DNA of 64,000 nucleotides from the NCBI RefSeq assembly GCF_022655055.1, contig NZ_CP093384.1:1-64000 (forward strand), in the 5' to 3' direction. This stretch comes from Vagococcus sp. CY52-2 (GTDB taxonomy: Bacteria; Bacillota; Bacilli; Lactobacillales; Vagococcaceae). The position numbers were made by a program, and so were the translations under genes. Shown here piece after piece: positions 11,442 through 19,832 of the stretch (position 1 is its first letter; every line of letters starts with the position of its first letter). The notes under the pieces were generated by a model. That model saw only the letters and a program-made list of their open reading frames with translations, had not been told where the DNA came from and made no database searches.

Positions 11442-12809
11442 ATGGAACTTATTCAACAAGATAGAGTGCCACCTCAAAGTATCGAGGCAGAACAAGCAGT
11501 TTTAGGTTCTGTCTTTTTAAATGCAGATGCTTTGATTGAGGCAATGGAATATATTGATTCGGCTGATTTTTATCGACGTTCACATCAGTTACTTTTCCAA
11601 ACTATGTTAGATTTAAATAATCGTAATGAAGCAATTGATGTCATTACGATGAAAACAGAGTTGGAACAAAAGCAATTACTAGAAGATGTTGGTGGTATTA
11701 GTTACTTATCTGAGTTAACAACAAACGTTCCAACAGCAGCCAATGTGGGACACTATGCCAAAATTGTGGAACAAAAATCGTTGTTGCGTCGTTTGATACA
11801 AACGGCAACAGATATCGTAACAAAAGGCTTTGAACAAGATGAAGATGTTGAATTTATATTAGATGAAGCAGAACGTCAAATTTTAGAAGTCTCTGAAAAA
11901 AGAAATAGAAGTGGCTTTTTAGCGATTTCTGATGTGTTGAGTGATTCTATTGCTCAAATAGAACAATTATCACAACAAGGTGATGATATAACTGGATTGC
12001 CAACAGGATATCATGCTCTTGATAAAATGACAGCCGGTCTCCAGTCAGAAGAGCTCATCATATTAGCAGCACGTCCGGCTGTGGGGAAAACAGCCTTTGC
12101 TTTAAATATCGCACAAAACGTAGGAACAAAAACGGATGAATCAGTCGCTATTTTTAGTTTAGAAATGAGTGCAGAGTCATTAGTTAATCGTATGTTATGT
12201 TCAGAAGGCTCAATAGAAGCAAGTCATTTAAAAACAGGTCAGTTGACTGACGAAGAATGGAACAGTTTAATTGTCGCAATGGGAAGTTTATCAAGGGCTA
12301 ATATTTTTATAGATGATACGCCTGGTATTAAAATATCTGAAATTCGGGCGAAATGTCGAAAATTAGCTCAAGAACAAGGTGATTTGGGCCTTATCTTAAT
12401 TGATTATTTACAATTAATTGAAGGAACAGGACGAGAGAACAGACAACAAGAAGTATCGGAAATTTCACGTCAATTAAAGAAACTTGCTAAGGAATTGAAA
12501 GTGCCAGTTATTGCCTTATCACAGCTATCTCGTGGAGTGGAACAAAGGCAAGATAAAAGACCAGTATTAAGTGATATTCGTGAATCAGGTTCTATTGAGC
12601 AAGATGCAGATATTGTCGCCTTTTTATATCGTGATGATTATTATCAACGTGATAGTGAAGAAGATGATGATGAACCAGTACAAGAGTCTAATAATATTAT
12701 TGAAGTTATTATAGAAAAAAATAGAAGTGGTGCAAGAGGAACGGTAGAATTGATGTTTATTAAAGAATATAATAAATTTACTTCTATTTCCCCAAGAGAA
12801 GAATTTTAA
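11442..12809 (+). CDS. dnaB: Replicative DNA helicase DnaB (DnaC in Bacillus)
   Basis: This is the hexameric 5'-3' helicase that unwinds DNA at the fork. The 455-aa length is standard. It has the N-terminal DnaB collar domain (PPQSIEAEQAVLGSV), Walker A ARPAVGKTAFALN near 207-219, Walker B LILIDYLQLI near 312, and the C-terminal SDIRESGSIEQDADIV motif. The ribosome site AATTGAGGA is modest. The rplI-dnaB-purA order is conserved in Lactobacillales and Bacillus relatives. Confidence 0.97.
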   Translation: MELIQQDRVPPQSIEAEQAVLGSVFLNADALIEAMEYIDSADFYRRSHQLLFQTMLDLNNRNEAIDVITMKTELEQKQLLEDVGGISYLSELTTNVPTAANVGHYAKIVEQKSLLRRLIQTATDIVTKGFEQDEDVEFILDEAERQILEVSEKRNRSGFLAISDVLSDSIAQIEQLSQQGDDITGLPTGYHALDKMTAGLQSEELIILAARPAVGKTAFALNIAQNVGTKTDESVAIFSLEMSAESLVNRMLCSEGSIEASHLKTGQLTDEEWNSLIVAMGSLSRANIFIDDTPGIKISEIRAKCRKLAQEQGDLGLILIDYLQLIEGTGRENRQQEVSEISRQLKKLAKELKVPVIALSQLSRGVEQRQDKRPVLSDIRESGSIEQDADIVAFLYRDDYYQRDSEEDDDEPVQESNNIIEVIIEKNRSGARGTVELMFIKEYNKFTSISPREEF

Positions 12810-12863
12810 TATTCGTAATTTTTGATAAAAATATGTTTTTTTTATTTTAATGTTCTGATTTAG

Positions 12864-12892
12864 TTGTGTTAGATTCTTTTTTTTGATAATAT
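12864..12892 (+). promoter_or_regulatory. Probable purA promoter
   Basis: TTGTGT (12864-12869), 17 bp and TAATAT (12887-12892) precede the purA start by 40 bases. I saw no PurR box or purine riboswitch here. Confidence 0.5.
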
Positions 12893-12931
12893 AGTTAGGT
12901 AATGAATAAAAGAGAAGAACGGAGTGTTCGT

Positions 12932-14224
12932 ATGTCATCAGTTGTAGTAGTAGGAACTCAGTGGGGAGACGAAGGTAAAGGAAAAATCACTGATTTTTTA
13001 AGCGAAAATGCAGAAATTATTGCAAGATACCAGGGTGGAGATAATGCAGGCCACACTATTCAATTTGATGGAACAACCTATAAACTTCACTTAATTCCAT
13101 CAGGTATTTTTTATCAAGATAAAATAAGCGTGATTGGAAATGGTGTAGTCGTTAATCCAAAATCATTAATTAAAGAATTAAACTATTTAAAAGAACATAA
13201 TATTCCAACTACTAATTTAAGAATTTCAGATAGAGCACATGTTATTTTGCCTTATCATATTCTTTTAGATCAGTTACAAGAAGATGCTAAAGGTGATCAA
13301 AAAATCGGAACAACGATTAAAGGGATTGGACCTGCTTATATGGATAAAGCAGCTCGTGTGGGTATTAGAATAGCTGATTTATTAGATAAAGAGATTTTTG
13401 AAGAACGATTAAAAATAAATTTAGAAGAAAAAAATAAATTATTTACTAAAATTTATGAAGTAGACCCTATTTCATTTGAAGAAGTGTTTGAAGAATACTA
13501 TGAGTATGGTCAATTAATTAAAGAATATGTAACTGATACATCAGTTATCTTAAATGAAGCCTTAGATAATGGAAAACATGTACTATTTGAAGGAGCTCAA
13601 GGTGTTATGTTGGATATTGATCAAGGTACTTATCCATTTGTTACCTCATCAAATCCATTAGCTGGAGGCGTGACAATTGGAACAGGTGTAGGACCTTCCA
13701 AAATTGATAAAGTGGTGGGTGTTTGTAAAGCTTATACCTCTCGTGTAGGTGATGGACCATTCCCAACTGAACTATTTGATGAAACAGGTCATCAAATTAG
13801 AGAAGTTGGTCGTGAATATGGTACAACAACTGGTCGACCAAGACGTGTTGGTTGGTTTGATAGTGTTGTGATGAGACACTCTAGACGTGTATCAGGTATC
13901 ACTAACCTATCATTAAATTCAATCGATGTTTTAACAGGTTTACCTGTCATTAAAATTTGTGTGGCTTATGAGTTAGATGGAAAAGAAATCACTCATTACC
14001 CAGCAAGTTTGAAAGAATTATCGAGATGTAAACCAATTTATGAAGAATTACCAGGGTGGACGGAAGATATTACTGGTTGTAAAACATTAGAAGAATTACC
14101 AGAAAATGCTAGAAATTATGTTAAACGTGTTTCTGAGTTAGTAGATGTTAGAATTTCAACATTTTCTGTTGGTCCTGATAGAACACAAACAAATATTTTA
14201 GAAAATGTTTGGGAACAAATTTAA
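12932..14224 (+). CDS. purA: Adenylosuccinate synthetase
   Basis: PurA joins IMP and aspartate with GTP to give adenylosuccinate, the first committed step to AMP. The 430-aa protein has the P-loop [11 protein letters not shown] near residues 8-18, [31 protein letters not shown] and the C-terminal GPDRTQT signatures. An in-frame ATG at 12902 is less likely because CGGAGTG at 12920-12926 is well placed for 12932 and the length then matches relatives. It is monocistronic, with a strong terminator. Confidence 0.96.
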   Translation: MSSVVVVGTQWGDEGKGKITDFLSENAEIIARYQGGDNAGHTIQFDGTTYKLHLIPSGIFYQDKISVIGNGVVVNPKSLIKELNYLKEHNIPTTNLRISDRAHVILPYHILLDQLQEDAKGDQKIGTTIKGIGPAYMDKAARVGIRIADLLDKEIFEERLKINLEEKNKLFTKIYEVDPISFEEVFEEYYEYGQLIKEYVTDTSVILNEALDNGKHVLFEGAQGVMLDIDQGTYPFVTSSNPLAGGVTIGTGVGPSKIDKVVGVCKAYTSRVGDGPFPTELFDETGHQIREVGREYGTTTGRPRRVGWFDSVVMRHSRRVSGITNLSLNSIDVLTGLPVIKICVAYELDGKEITHYPASLKELSRCKPIYEELPGWTEDITGCKTLEELPENARNYVKRVSELVDVRISTFSVGPDRTQTNILENVWEQI

Positions 14225-14244
14225 ATACCCAATAAATATAAAAA

Positions 14245-14276
14245 AATAGAGAGTTATCGAACTCTCTATTTTTTTA
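14245..14276 (+). terminator. Terminator after purA
   Basis: AATAGAGAGTT (14245-14255) pairs with AACTCTCTATT (14260-14270) around ATCG, then a T run. Confidence 0.92.
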
Positions 14277-14317
14277 TTATATAATAAAGTTAAACCAATG
14301 ATAGGGAGAAAATAAAA

Positions 14318-15190
14318 ATGACTTATAAATTTGATTTGTTGGTAGATTCCTGTTGTGATTTGACACATGATGAATTAGAGGAACCAGGCATTAAAAAAAT
14401 TAGTATGACGATTCAATTAGACAACAAAGAATATATTGATGACTTTCAGGAAACTTTTGATTACAATTGGTTTATGACAGAACTTAAAAATGGAGCAACA
14501 CCTAGTACGTCACAAATTAATATTGGGAATTACTTAGATATTTTTAAAGATTATGTCGGCCAGAACCAACCCTTGTTATATGTTTGTTTTTCATCAGGTT
14601 TAAGTGGCTCATATAATAATGCGATGACAGCTTTATCTATGTTAGAAGAAGAGCATGGTAAACTACCGATTACGATTATTGATTCCTTAGCGGCATGTTT
14701 GGGAGAAGGACTACTTGTAAGGAATGTCTTAAATCTTAGGAGACAAGAAAAAACACTTGAAGATGTCGTATTATGGTTAAACGAAATGATACCAAGATTA
14801 CATTCATGGGTTACAGTTGATGATTTAAAACATCTAGAGCGTGGAGGTAGGATATCCAAAACGTCTGCGATGATTGGTAGTATGATCAAAGTGAAACCAA
14901 TTATCTGTATGAATGCTGAAGGAAAATTAATTAATACTGGAAAAGTACGCGGGCGTAAGCATTCACTAGAAAAAATAGCTGGATTAACCAAAGAAACCAT
15001 TGAGCAAGAATCTGAACAAGATATTTTAATTGCTTATGCTGGAGATAAGGAATCTGGTGAAAAATTAAAAGCTATTTTACAAGATAAAGTATCGGTAAAA
15101 AGTATTTCTGTAAAACCGATGGGACCAACCATTGCTAGTCATACAGGATATGGAGCATTAGCAATTTTCTCATTCGGGATTATTAGATAA
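14318..15190 (+). CDS. DegV family fatty-acid-binding protein
   Basis: DegV/FakB proteins bind a single fatty acid and present it to the kinase FakA for use in phospholipid synthesis. The 290-aa protein has the family opening [16 protein letters not shown], the ligand-site ATPSTSQIN near residues 65-73, [11 protein letters not shown] near 93, and the ERGGRISKT block near 174. It has its own ribosome site (ATAGGGAG) and strong flanking terminators, so it is probably monocistronic. fakA is not in the window. Which fatty acid it prefers cannot be read from the sequence. Confidence 0.9.
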   Translation: MTYKFDLLVDSCCDLTHDELEEPGIKKISMTIQLDNKEYIDDFQETFDYNWFMTELKNGATPSTSQINIGNYLDIFKDYVGQNQPLLYVCFSSGLSGSYNNAMTALSMLEEEHGKLPITIIDSLAACLGEGLLVRNVLNLRRQEKTLEDVVLWLNEMIPRLHSWVTVDDLKHLERGGRISKTSAMIGSMIKVKPIICMNAEGKLINTGKVRGRKHSLEKIAGLTKETIEQESEQDILIAYAGDKESGEKLKAILQDKVSVKSISVKPMGPTIASHTGYGALAIFSFGIIR

Positions 15191-15245
15191 ATAACAATAA
15201 AGATGTCTATTATTTTGAGTTTATAGATATCTTTATTGTTATTTT
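15190..15245 (+). terminator. Terminator after degV
   Basis: A 21-bp arm at 15190-15210 pairs with 15223-15243 (AATAACAATAAAG with CTTTATTGTTATT), with two or three imperfections, then TTATT. Confidence 0.8.
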
Positions 15246-15308
15246 ATTAGTCATTAATTATTAAAAAGGGTATAATTATATCATCATTAAAATTGGGAGT
15301 TGGGCTAA

Positions 15309-15758
15309 ATGGAATTTTTTACCTATAATTATTTTGTTAATCAGTCTAGTAATAGCCATATTTATCAATATTTATTAGTTATATTAGTTTTATTGATAGT
15401 ACTATTGCTTATTTTAAGACGGTCTAAAAATAAAAGTCGATTAAAATATCGTGATTTAATTATTTTATTGTCTTTATTACTAGTTTTTTTAATTGGAATA
15501 CAAACAAATGATTATCAAAAGGGGAAAGCTGAAAAAGGGAACTATTCTCAAATGTTATTCTTTTTAGATGCTGTTAGTAAAAAGAAATTGGTTGATCCTG
15601 AGACAATTAGTGTTAATTATAAGTATTTAAAAGATGAAATGGTATTAAAAATCAATAATAAATATTATCAAGTGAATTTTAATGGTGATTTTACGACATT
15701 TAAGTTAGAAGATACAGTATTAGTAAATGATGAATCAATAAAAGTAACAGGGAAGTGA
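15309..15758 (+). CDS. DUF3290 membrane protein
   Basis: The function is unknown. The 149 residues hold two hydrophobic segments (about 19-38 and 49-64) separated by a basic loop, RRSKNKSRLKYRD, then a soluble C-terminal domain of about 85 residues. This layout and the partner gene match the DUF3290 family of Lactobacillales. An extended TATAAT at 15271-15276 is a likely -10. The stop is only 4 bases before the DUF421 gene, so the two probably form one membrane complex. Confidence 0.8.
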   Translation: MEFFTYNYFVNQSSNSHIYQYLLVILVLLIVLLLILRRSKNKSRLKYRDLIILLSLLLVFLIGIQTNDYQKGKAEKGNYSQMLFFLDAVSKKKLVDPETISVNYKYLKDEMVLKINNKYYQVNFNGDFTTFKLEDTVLVNDESIKVTGK

Positions 15759-15762
15759 TGAC

Positions 15763-16392
15763 ATGAAGGAATATTTGGATATAGGAATAAAACTAGCTAT
15801 TGGAATTATTACGTTAATTTTTCAAATGAATTTATTAGGAAAAGCTAATTTAGCACCAACCTCTCCTCTTGATCAATTACAGAACTTTGTTTTAGGGGGT
15901 ATTATAGGTGGGATGATCTATAATGCACAAATATCAATCTTACAATATTTTTTAGTGTTGGTGATGTGGACATTTTTGGTGACGTTATTTAAGTACCTTA
16001 AGGAAAATGTCGCTCTTGTGAAGAAAATGATAGATGGTTATCCTACAACATTAATTAAAAATGGTAAAGTATTAGTTGATGAGTGTACAAAACATGGCAT
16101 TTCTGCTACAGATTTAATGTTTAAACTAAGAACCTCTAATGTTTATGAAACACGTTCGGTAAAACGTGCAATCCAAGAACAGAATGGTCAGCTGACTATT
16201 ATTTTATATGGCGAAGAAAATGTTAAATACCCTATAATTACGAATGGATACATTAATCAGGAGGTATTAGAAATGATTGAACGAGATGAATCTTGGTTAT
16301 TTAATGAATTAAATAAACAAGAAGCTGAAGTTCAAAATGTTTACTTAGGTGAATGGGTAAATGGTGAGTTAATCCTTAGTTTATATGATTAA
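15763..16392 (+). CDS. DUF421 membrane protein (YetF/YcaP-like)
   Basis: The molecular function of DUF421 proteins is not established; some are linked to spore or envelope stress. The 209-aa protein has two to three N-terminal membrane segments (about 8-26, 40-58 and 62-82), then the cytoplasmic YetF-like domain with YPTTLIKNGKVLVDEC and the hallmark LMFKLRTSNVYETRSVKRAI in the usual place. GGAAGTGATG lies before the ATG. The preceding DUF3290 gene is a frequent partner. A bidirectional terminator follows. Confidence 0.85.
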   Translation: MKEYLDIGIKLAIGIITLIFQMNLLGKANLAPTSPLDQLQNFVLGGIIGGMIYNAQISILQYFLVLVMWTFLVTLFKYLKENVALVKKMIDGYPTTLIKNGKVLVDECTKHGISATDLMFKLRTSNVYETRSVKRAIQEQNGQLTIILYGEENVKYPIITNGYINQEVLEMIERDESWLFNELNKQEAEVQNVYLGEWVNGELILSLYD

Positions 16393-16395
16393 AAA

Positions 16396-16423
16396 AATGA
16401 GTTATGCAAAAGCATAACTCATT
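16396..16423. terminator. Bidirectional terminator between DUF421 and ABC-F genes
   Basis: AATGAGTTATGC (16396-16407) and GCATAACTCATT (16412-16423) pair around AAAA, with A and T runs outside on both sides. It serves the two convergent genes. Confidence 0.92.
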
Positions 16424-16426
16424 TTT

Positions 16427-18049
16427 TTATTTGAATATCTTTTTTAATTGTTCTTTCACAGTAGGATTTTCTAAAAACTCATCATACGTGGTCTCAGCAC
16501 GATCAATTACTCCTTGATCAGAAACAGCAATGATACGATTTGCAGTTGTTTGGATAAATTGATGGTCATGAGAAGCAAATAAAATGGACCCACTAAAGGA
16601 AATTAAGCCATCATTTAGTGCTGTGATTGATTCTAAGTCCAAATGATTTGTAGGATCATCTAACACTAGTACATTTGATTTAGAAAGCATTAATTTAGAA
16701 AGCATACAACGTACTTTTTCTCCCCCAGATAACACATTAACAGGTTTTAATACGTCTTCACCTGAGAAAAGCATACGTCCTAAGAAACTGCGTAAAAATG
16801 TATTATCATTTTCTTCTTTTGACGCATATTGGCGTAACCAATCAACGATAGTCATATCATTGTTGAATTCTTCTGTTGTATCCTTAGGCAGGTAAGCTTG
16901 AGATGTTGTGACACCCCAACGAACAGAACCAGTATCTGGCTCCATTTCCCCCATAATAATTTTGAAAAGAACAGTCGTTGCGATATCATCTTTTGCAATA
17001 AAGGCTACTTTATCATCTTTTCTTAATGTGAATGAGATATTGTCTAGAATTTTCTTCCCATCAATTGTTTTTGACACATTTTCAACTTGCAATAAGTCAT
17101 TGCCAATTTCACGTTCTGGATTAAATCCTACAAATGGGTAACGACGTGATGATGGTTGGATATCATCTAGTTCAATTTTATCTAACATTTTTTTACGAGA
17201 GGTCGCTTGTTTAGATTTAGAGGCATTGGCACTAAATCTTGCGATAAAGGCTTGTAATTCTTTGACTTTTTCTTCTTTTTTCGCATTTTGGTCAGCTTGA
17301 AGTCTAGCAGCTAACTGACTAGACTCTAACCAGAAATCATAGTTCCCAACGTATAGCTTAATTTTTCCGAAATCTAAATCAGCCATATGTGTACATACTT
17401 TATTTAGAAAGTGGCGGTCATGGGAAACCGTAATAACAGTATTGTCAAAGTTGATTAAAAATTCTTCTAACCATGCGATAGACTCTCTGTCTAAACCGTT
17501 TGTCGGCTCGTCTAATAGTAAAACATCTGGTTGGCCAAATAAAGCTTGAGCAAGTAACACTTTCACTTTTTGTCCAGCTGTTAATTCTGACATTTTTAGA
17601 TTATGTAAGTCTTCTGTAATATTTAATCCTTGGAGTAAGCTAGCAGCTTCAGGTTCAGCTTCCCAACCATTTAATTCCGCAAATTCCCCTTCAAGTTCAG
17701 CTGCTTTAATCCCATCTTCATCAGAAAAATCTTCTTTCATATAGATAGCATTTTTTTCTTGCATGACTTCATATAGACGTTTATGTCCCATAATAACAGT
17801 GTCTATAACCGTTTCATCTTCGTAGTCAAAATGATTTTGTTTAAGTGTTGCTAATCGTTCATCTGGTCCTAGTGCAACATAACCAGTTGATGGCTCAATT
17901 TCATTTGAAAGTATCTTTAAGAAAGTTGACTTTCCAGCACCGTTTGCACCAATTAATCCATAACAATTTCCTGGTGTGAATTTTATATTTACATCGTCGA
18001 ATAGTTTTCTATCCGGGAATTGTAAACTTACATCTGAAACAGTAATCAA
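16427..18049 (-). CDS. ykpA: ABC-F family ATPase (YkpA/YbiT type)
   Basis: ABC-F proteins have two ATPase domains and no membrane part; many act on the ribosome as translation factors. The 540 residues match YkpA in length and text. Domain 1 has Walker A GANGAGKST near 36 and LLLDEPTNGLD; domain 2 has LSGGEKVRCML and LVLDDPTNHLD. The inter-domain linker (about 240-290) is Lys- and Glu-rich. The first signature reads LTAGQKVKVL and lacks the usual SGG. It is not clearly an antibiotic-resistance type. A plus-strand ORF inside it is only a shadow. Confidence 0.88.
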   Translation of the reverse strand: MITVSDVSLQFPDRKLFDDVNIKFTPGNCYGLIGANGAGKSTFLKILSNEIEPSTGYVALGPDERLATLKQNHFDYEDETVIDTVIMGHKRLYEVMQEKNAIYMKEDFSDEDGIKAAELEGEFAELNGWEAEPEAASLLQGLNITEDLHNLKMSELTAGQKVKVLLAQALFGQPDVLLLDEPTNGLDRESIAWLEEFLINFDNTVITVSHDRHFLNKVCTHMADLDFGKIKLYVGNYDFWLESSQLAARLQADQNAKKEEKVKELQAFIARFSANASKSKQATSRKKMLDKIELDDIQPSSRRYPFVGFNPEREIGNDLLQVENVSKTIDGKKILDNISFTLRKDDKVAFIAKDDIATTVLFKIIMGEMEPDTGSVRWGVTTSQAYLPKDTTEEFNNDMTIVDWLRQYASKEENDNTFLRSFLGRMLFSGEDVLKPVNVLSGGEKVRCMLSKLMLSKSNVLVLDDPTNHLDLESITALNDGLISFSGSILFASHDHQFIQTTANRIIAVSDQGVIDRAETTYDEFLENPTVKEQLKKIFK

Positions 18050-18145
18050 AATAAATCCCTCACTTTTTCGTTATTAGTGTTGTTGTAATGTCTATCGTAT
18101 CTCCCCGATTATATCGGGTTTAAACACTTGGTGCAACCATATGAA

Positions 18146-18180
18146 TAAAAAGAACCTTAATCTGTTGCTAGATTAAGGTT
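18146..18180 (-). terminator. Terminator after the dmkB-like gene
   Basis: On the minus strand AACCTTAATCT and AGATTAAGGTT (18153-18180) pair around a 6-base loop, then CTTTTTATT. The stem touches the stop codon of the polyprenyl synthase gene. Confidence 0.88.
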
Positions 18181-19166
18181 TAAAACGTTCGTTGTAAAAT
18201 AGATTTCGTGATTTCGTAGATGGTTTCTTTGGTCTGTTGTTGATTATTTGGTAATGATTGGATAGTGGCTAGTGCTCTGTTAGTATAGTGAGAAGCTAAG
18301 TCATAGGCCTTCTCAACACCATGACATTCAATGACTAACTCATGGATCCGTTTTGCATCCTCTTGCGTCATGTTTTCTTTTTTACTTAATATTGGTTCAA
18401 AAAGAAGCGGGTGCTCAGCAATGCTACATATCAGAGGTAAGCTGTAAACACCTTGACGAACATCTTCTAAAACAGGCTTACCAAGTGTTTCTTCATTTTG
18501 TGAATAATCTAAAATATCATCCACAATTTGAAAGGCTAAACCAATGTCTTTACCAATTTCACGGCATTTATTTGACAGTTTTTTTCCACCACCGTTTTCA
18601 TAACAACCGACAAAACAACTTAAGGCAAATAGTTCAGCTGTTTTACCTGTAATATTGGCCAAATAATCATCAATTGTGACATTCATATTATATCGTTCAC
18701 TCATTTGTCCTAATTCACCAAGTAGTACTTTTTCCATACTAGTTGTATTGAGTTCAATACTTTTTAGAGAACTTTGATATTGAATTAATAATTTAAAACA
18801 AATAATAAAAAGGTAATCCCCAGAATAAACTGCAACATCCGTGCTAAAGGCTGAATTTATTGTTGCTGTGCCACGTCTTGTATCAGCTACGTCGACAATA
18901 TCATCATGAATAAGAGTAGCCGTATGTAAGGTTTCTATTGCAGCAGATAGAGCGATGGTTTTCTTTTTATCTATTTTTGTACCAAATTCAGCAAATAATA
19001 GTAGATACGCAGGACGTAATAATTTACCGCCAGAATGAAAAATAGCTAATATAGCCTCTTCGACTTCTTTATTAGGTAGTGAGATAGAATCTGAAATGAG
19101 ATTAAGTGTTTTTTGTAAATCTTTTTTTAAGGACGGATATGACGTCCACATAGCATGAGGTTCCAT
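18180..19166 (-). CDS. dmkB: Polyprenyl diphosphate synthase, DmkB-like
   Basis: Trans-prenyltransferases of this class build the long isoprenoid chain of (demethyl)menaquinone from IPP. The 328-aa protein has both aspartate-rich motifs: LIHDDIVDVADTRRG near residue 85 and FQIVDDILDY near 213, plus GGKLLRPAYLLLF near 50. AAGGAG, spaced 7 bases, favours the ATG at 19166 over the TTG at 19169. It starts 11 bases after the Gx-transporter gene, so the two are one operon. In Listeria this gene belongs to the EET locus. Chain length cannot be predicted here. Confidence 0.88.
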   Translation of the reverse strand: MEPHAMWTSYPSLKKDLQKTLNLISDSISLPNKEVEEAILAIFHSGGKLLRPAYLLLFAEFGTKIDKKKTIALSAAIETLHTATLIHDDIVDVADTRRGTATINSAFSTDVAVYSGDYLFIICFKLLIQYQSSLKSIELNTTSMEKVLLGELGQMSERYNMNVTIDDYLANITGKTAELFALSCFVGCYENGGGKKLSNKCREIGKDIGLAFQIVDDILDYSQNEETLGKPVLEDVRQGVYSLPLICSIAEHPLLFEPILSKKENMTQEDAKRIHELVIECHGVEKAYDLASHYTNRALATIQSLPNNQQQTKETIYEITKSILQRTF

Positions 19167-19177
19167 CAATAGTCTCC

Positions 19178-19717
19178 TTATTTTAGAGTGTGTTTATCAT
19201 AAGCTAATTGAAATTCTTGAAGTGTTTTAACATGTAGCATTAAATAATTTGCAGCAATACCAATGGCAATTCCAGCTAAAATCCCAATCCATGACAGAAT
19301 GGGGAGGTATAACATGACCGTCCATGATTTAGCAATCCAACTTGCCACAATTAATTGTCCTACATTATGTAAAAATCCACCACATGCACTAATCCCAATA
19401 GTGCTAATACGTTTTGGCCCTAGTTGTTTTAGGAAGATCATTCCAAAATAACTTAGAAAAGCACCGGCAGCACTATACATTAAAGTGGAAACTGTTCCTC
19501 CGAGTAGTGTGGTTAGAAATAGTCTTAAAACCACTAATGTGAAACTATCTTTCATAGGCATCGTAAAAATCGCAATGATGGTGATTAAATTAGCTAATCC
19601 TAATTTTGCTCCTGGAGCAAAGGCAAAAGGGAAGGGGATCATATTTTCAAGTAGTCCTATGATAACACCTTGAGCAACAAGTAACGCAATATAGATAATT
19701 TTTTTATTTTTGGACAT
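19178..19717 (-). CDS. eetB: Gx transporter family membrane protein, EetB-like
   Basis: This 179-aa membrane protein has five to six predicted helices and the family block FAPGAKLGLANLITIIAIFT (residues about 33-52). The family was once labelled heptaprenyl diphosphate synthase component I and is now called Gx transporter. Its Listeria member EetB is needed for extracellular electron transfer, in a still undefined role with EetA. GGAGAATAATC precedes the ATG. It is co-directional with dmkB-like and lies below the ndh2 terminator, so it has its own promoter or relies on read-through. No EetA gene adjoins it. Confidence 0.82.
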   Translation of the reverse strand: MSKNKKIIYIALLVAQGVIIGLLENMIPFPFAFAPGAKLGLANLITIIAIFTMPMKDSFTLVVLRLFLTTLLGGTVSTLMYSAAGAFLSYFGMIFLKQLGPKRISTIGISACGGFLHNVGQLIVASWIAKSWTVMLYLPILSWIGILAGIAIGIAANYLMLHVKTLQEFQLAYDKHTLK

Positions 19718-19780
19718 GATTATTCTCCTATCATAGTGAGAATACTATCAATTTATTCATTGTGCAATACTTTGAATAAA

Positions 19781-19816
19781 AAGAAAGTTCTAGAAAATAA
19801 TTTCTAGAACTTTCTT
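19781..19816 (-). terminator. Terminator after ndh2
   Basis: AAGAAAGTTCTAGAAA (19781-19796) and TTTCTAGAACTTTCTT (19801-19816) form a perfect 16-bp stem; the minus strand continues TTTATTC. It separates ndh2 from eetB. Confidence 0.92.
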
Positions 19817-19832
19817 ATGACGTATTTTAGGT

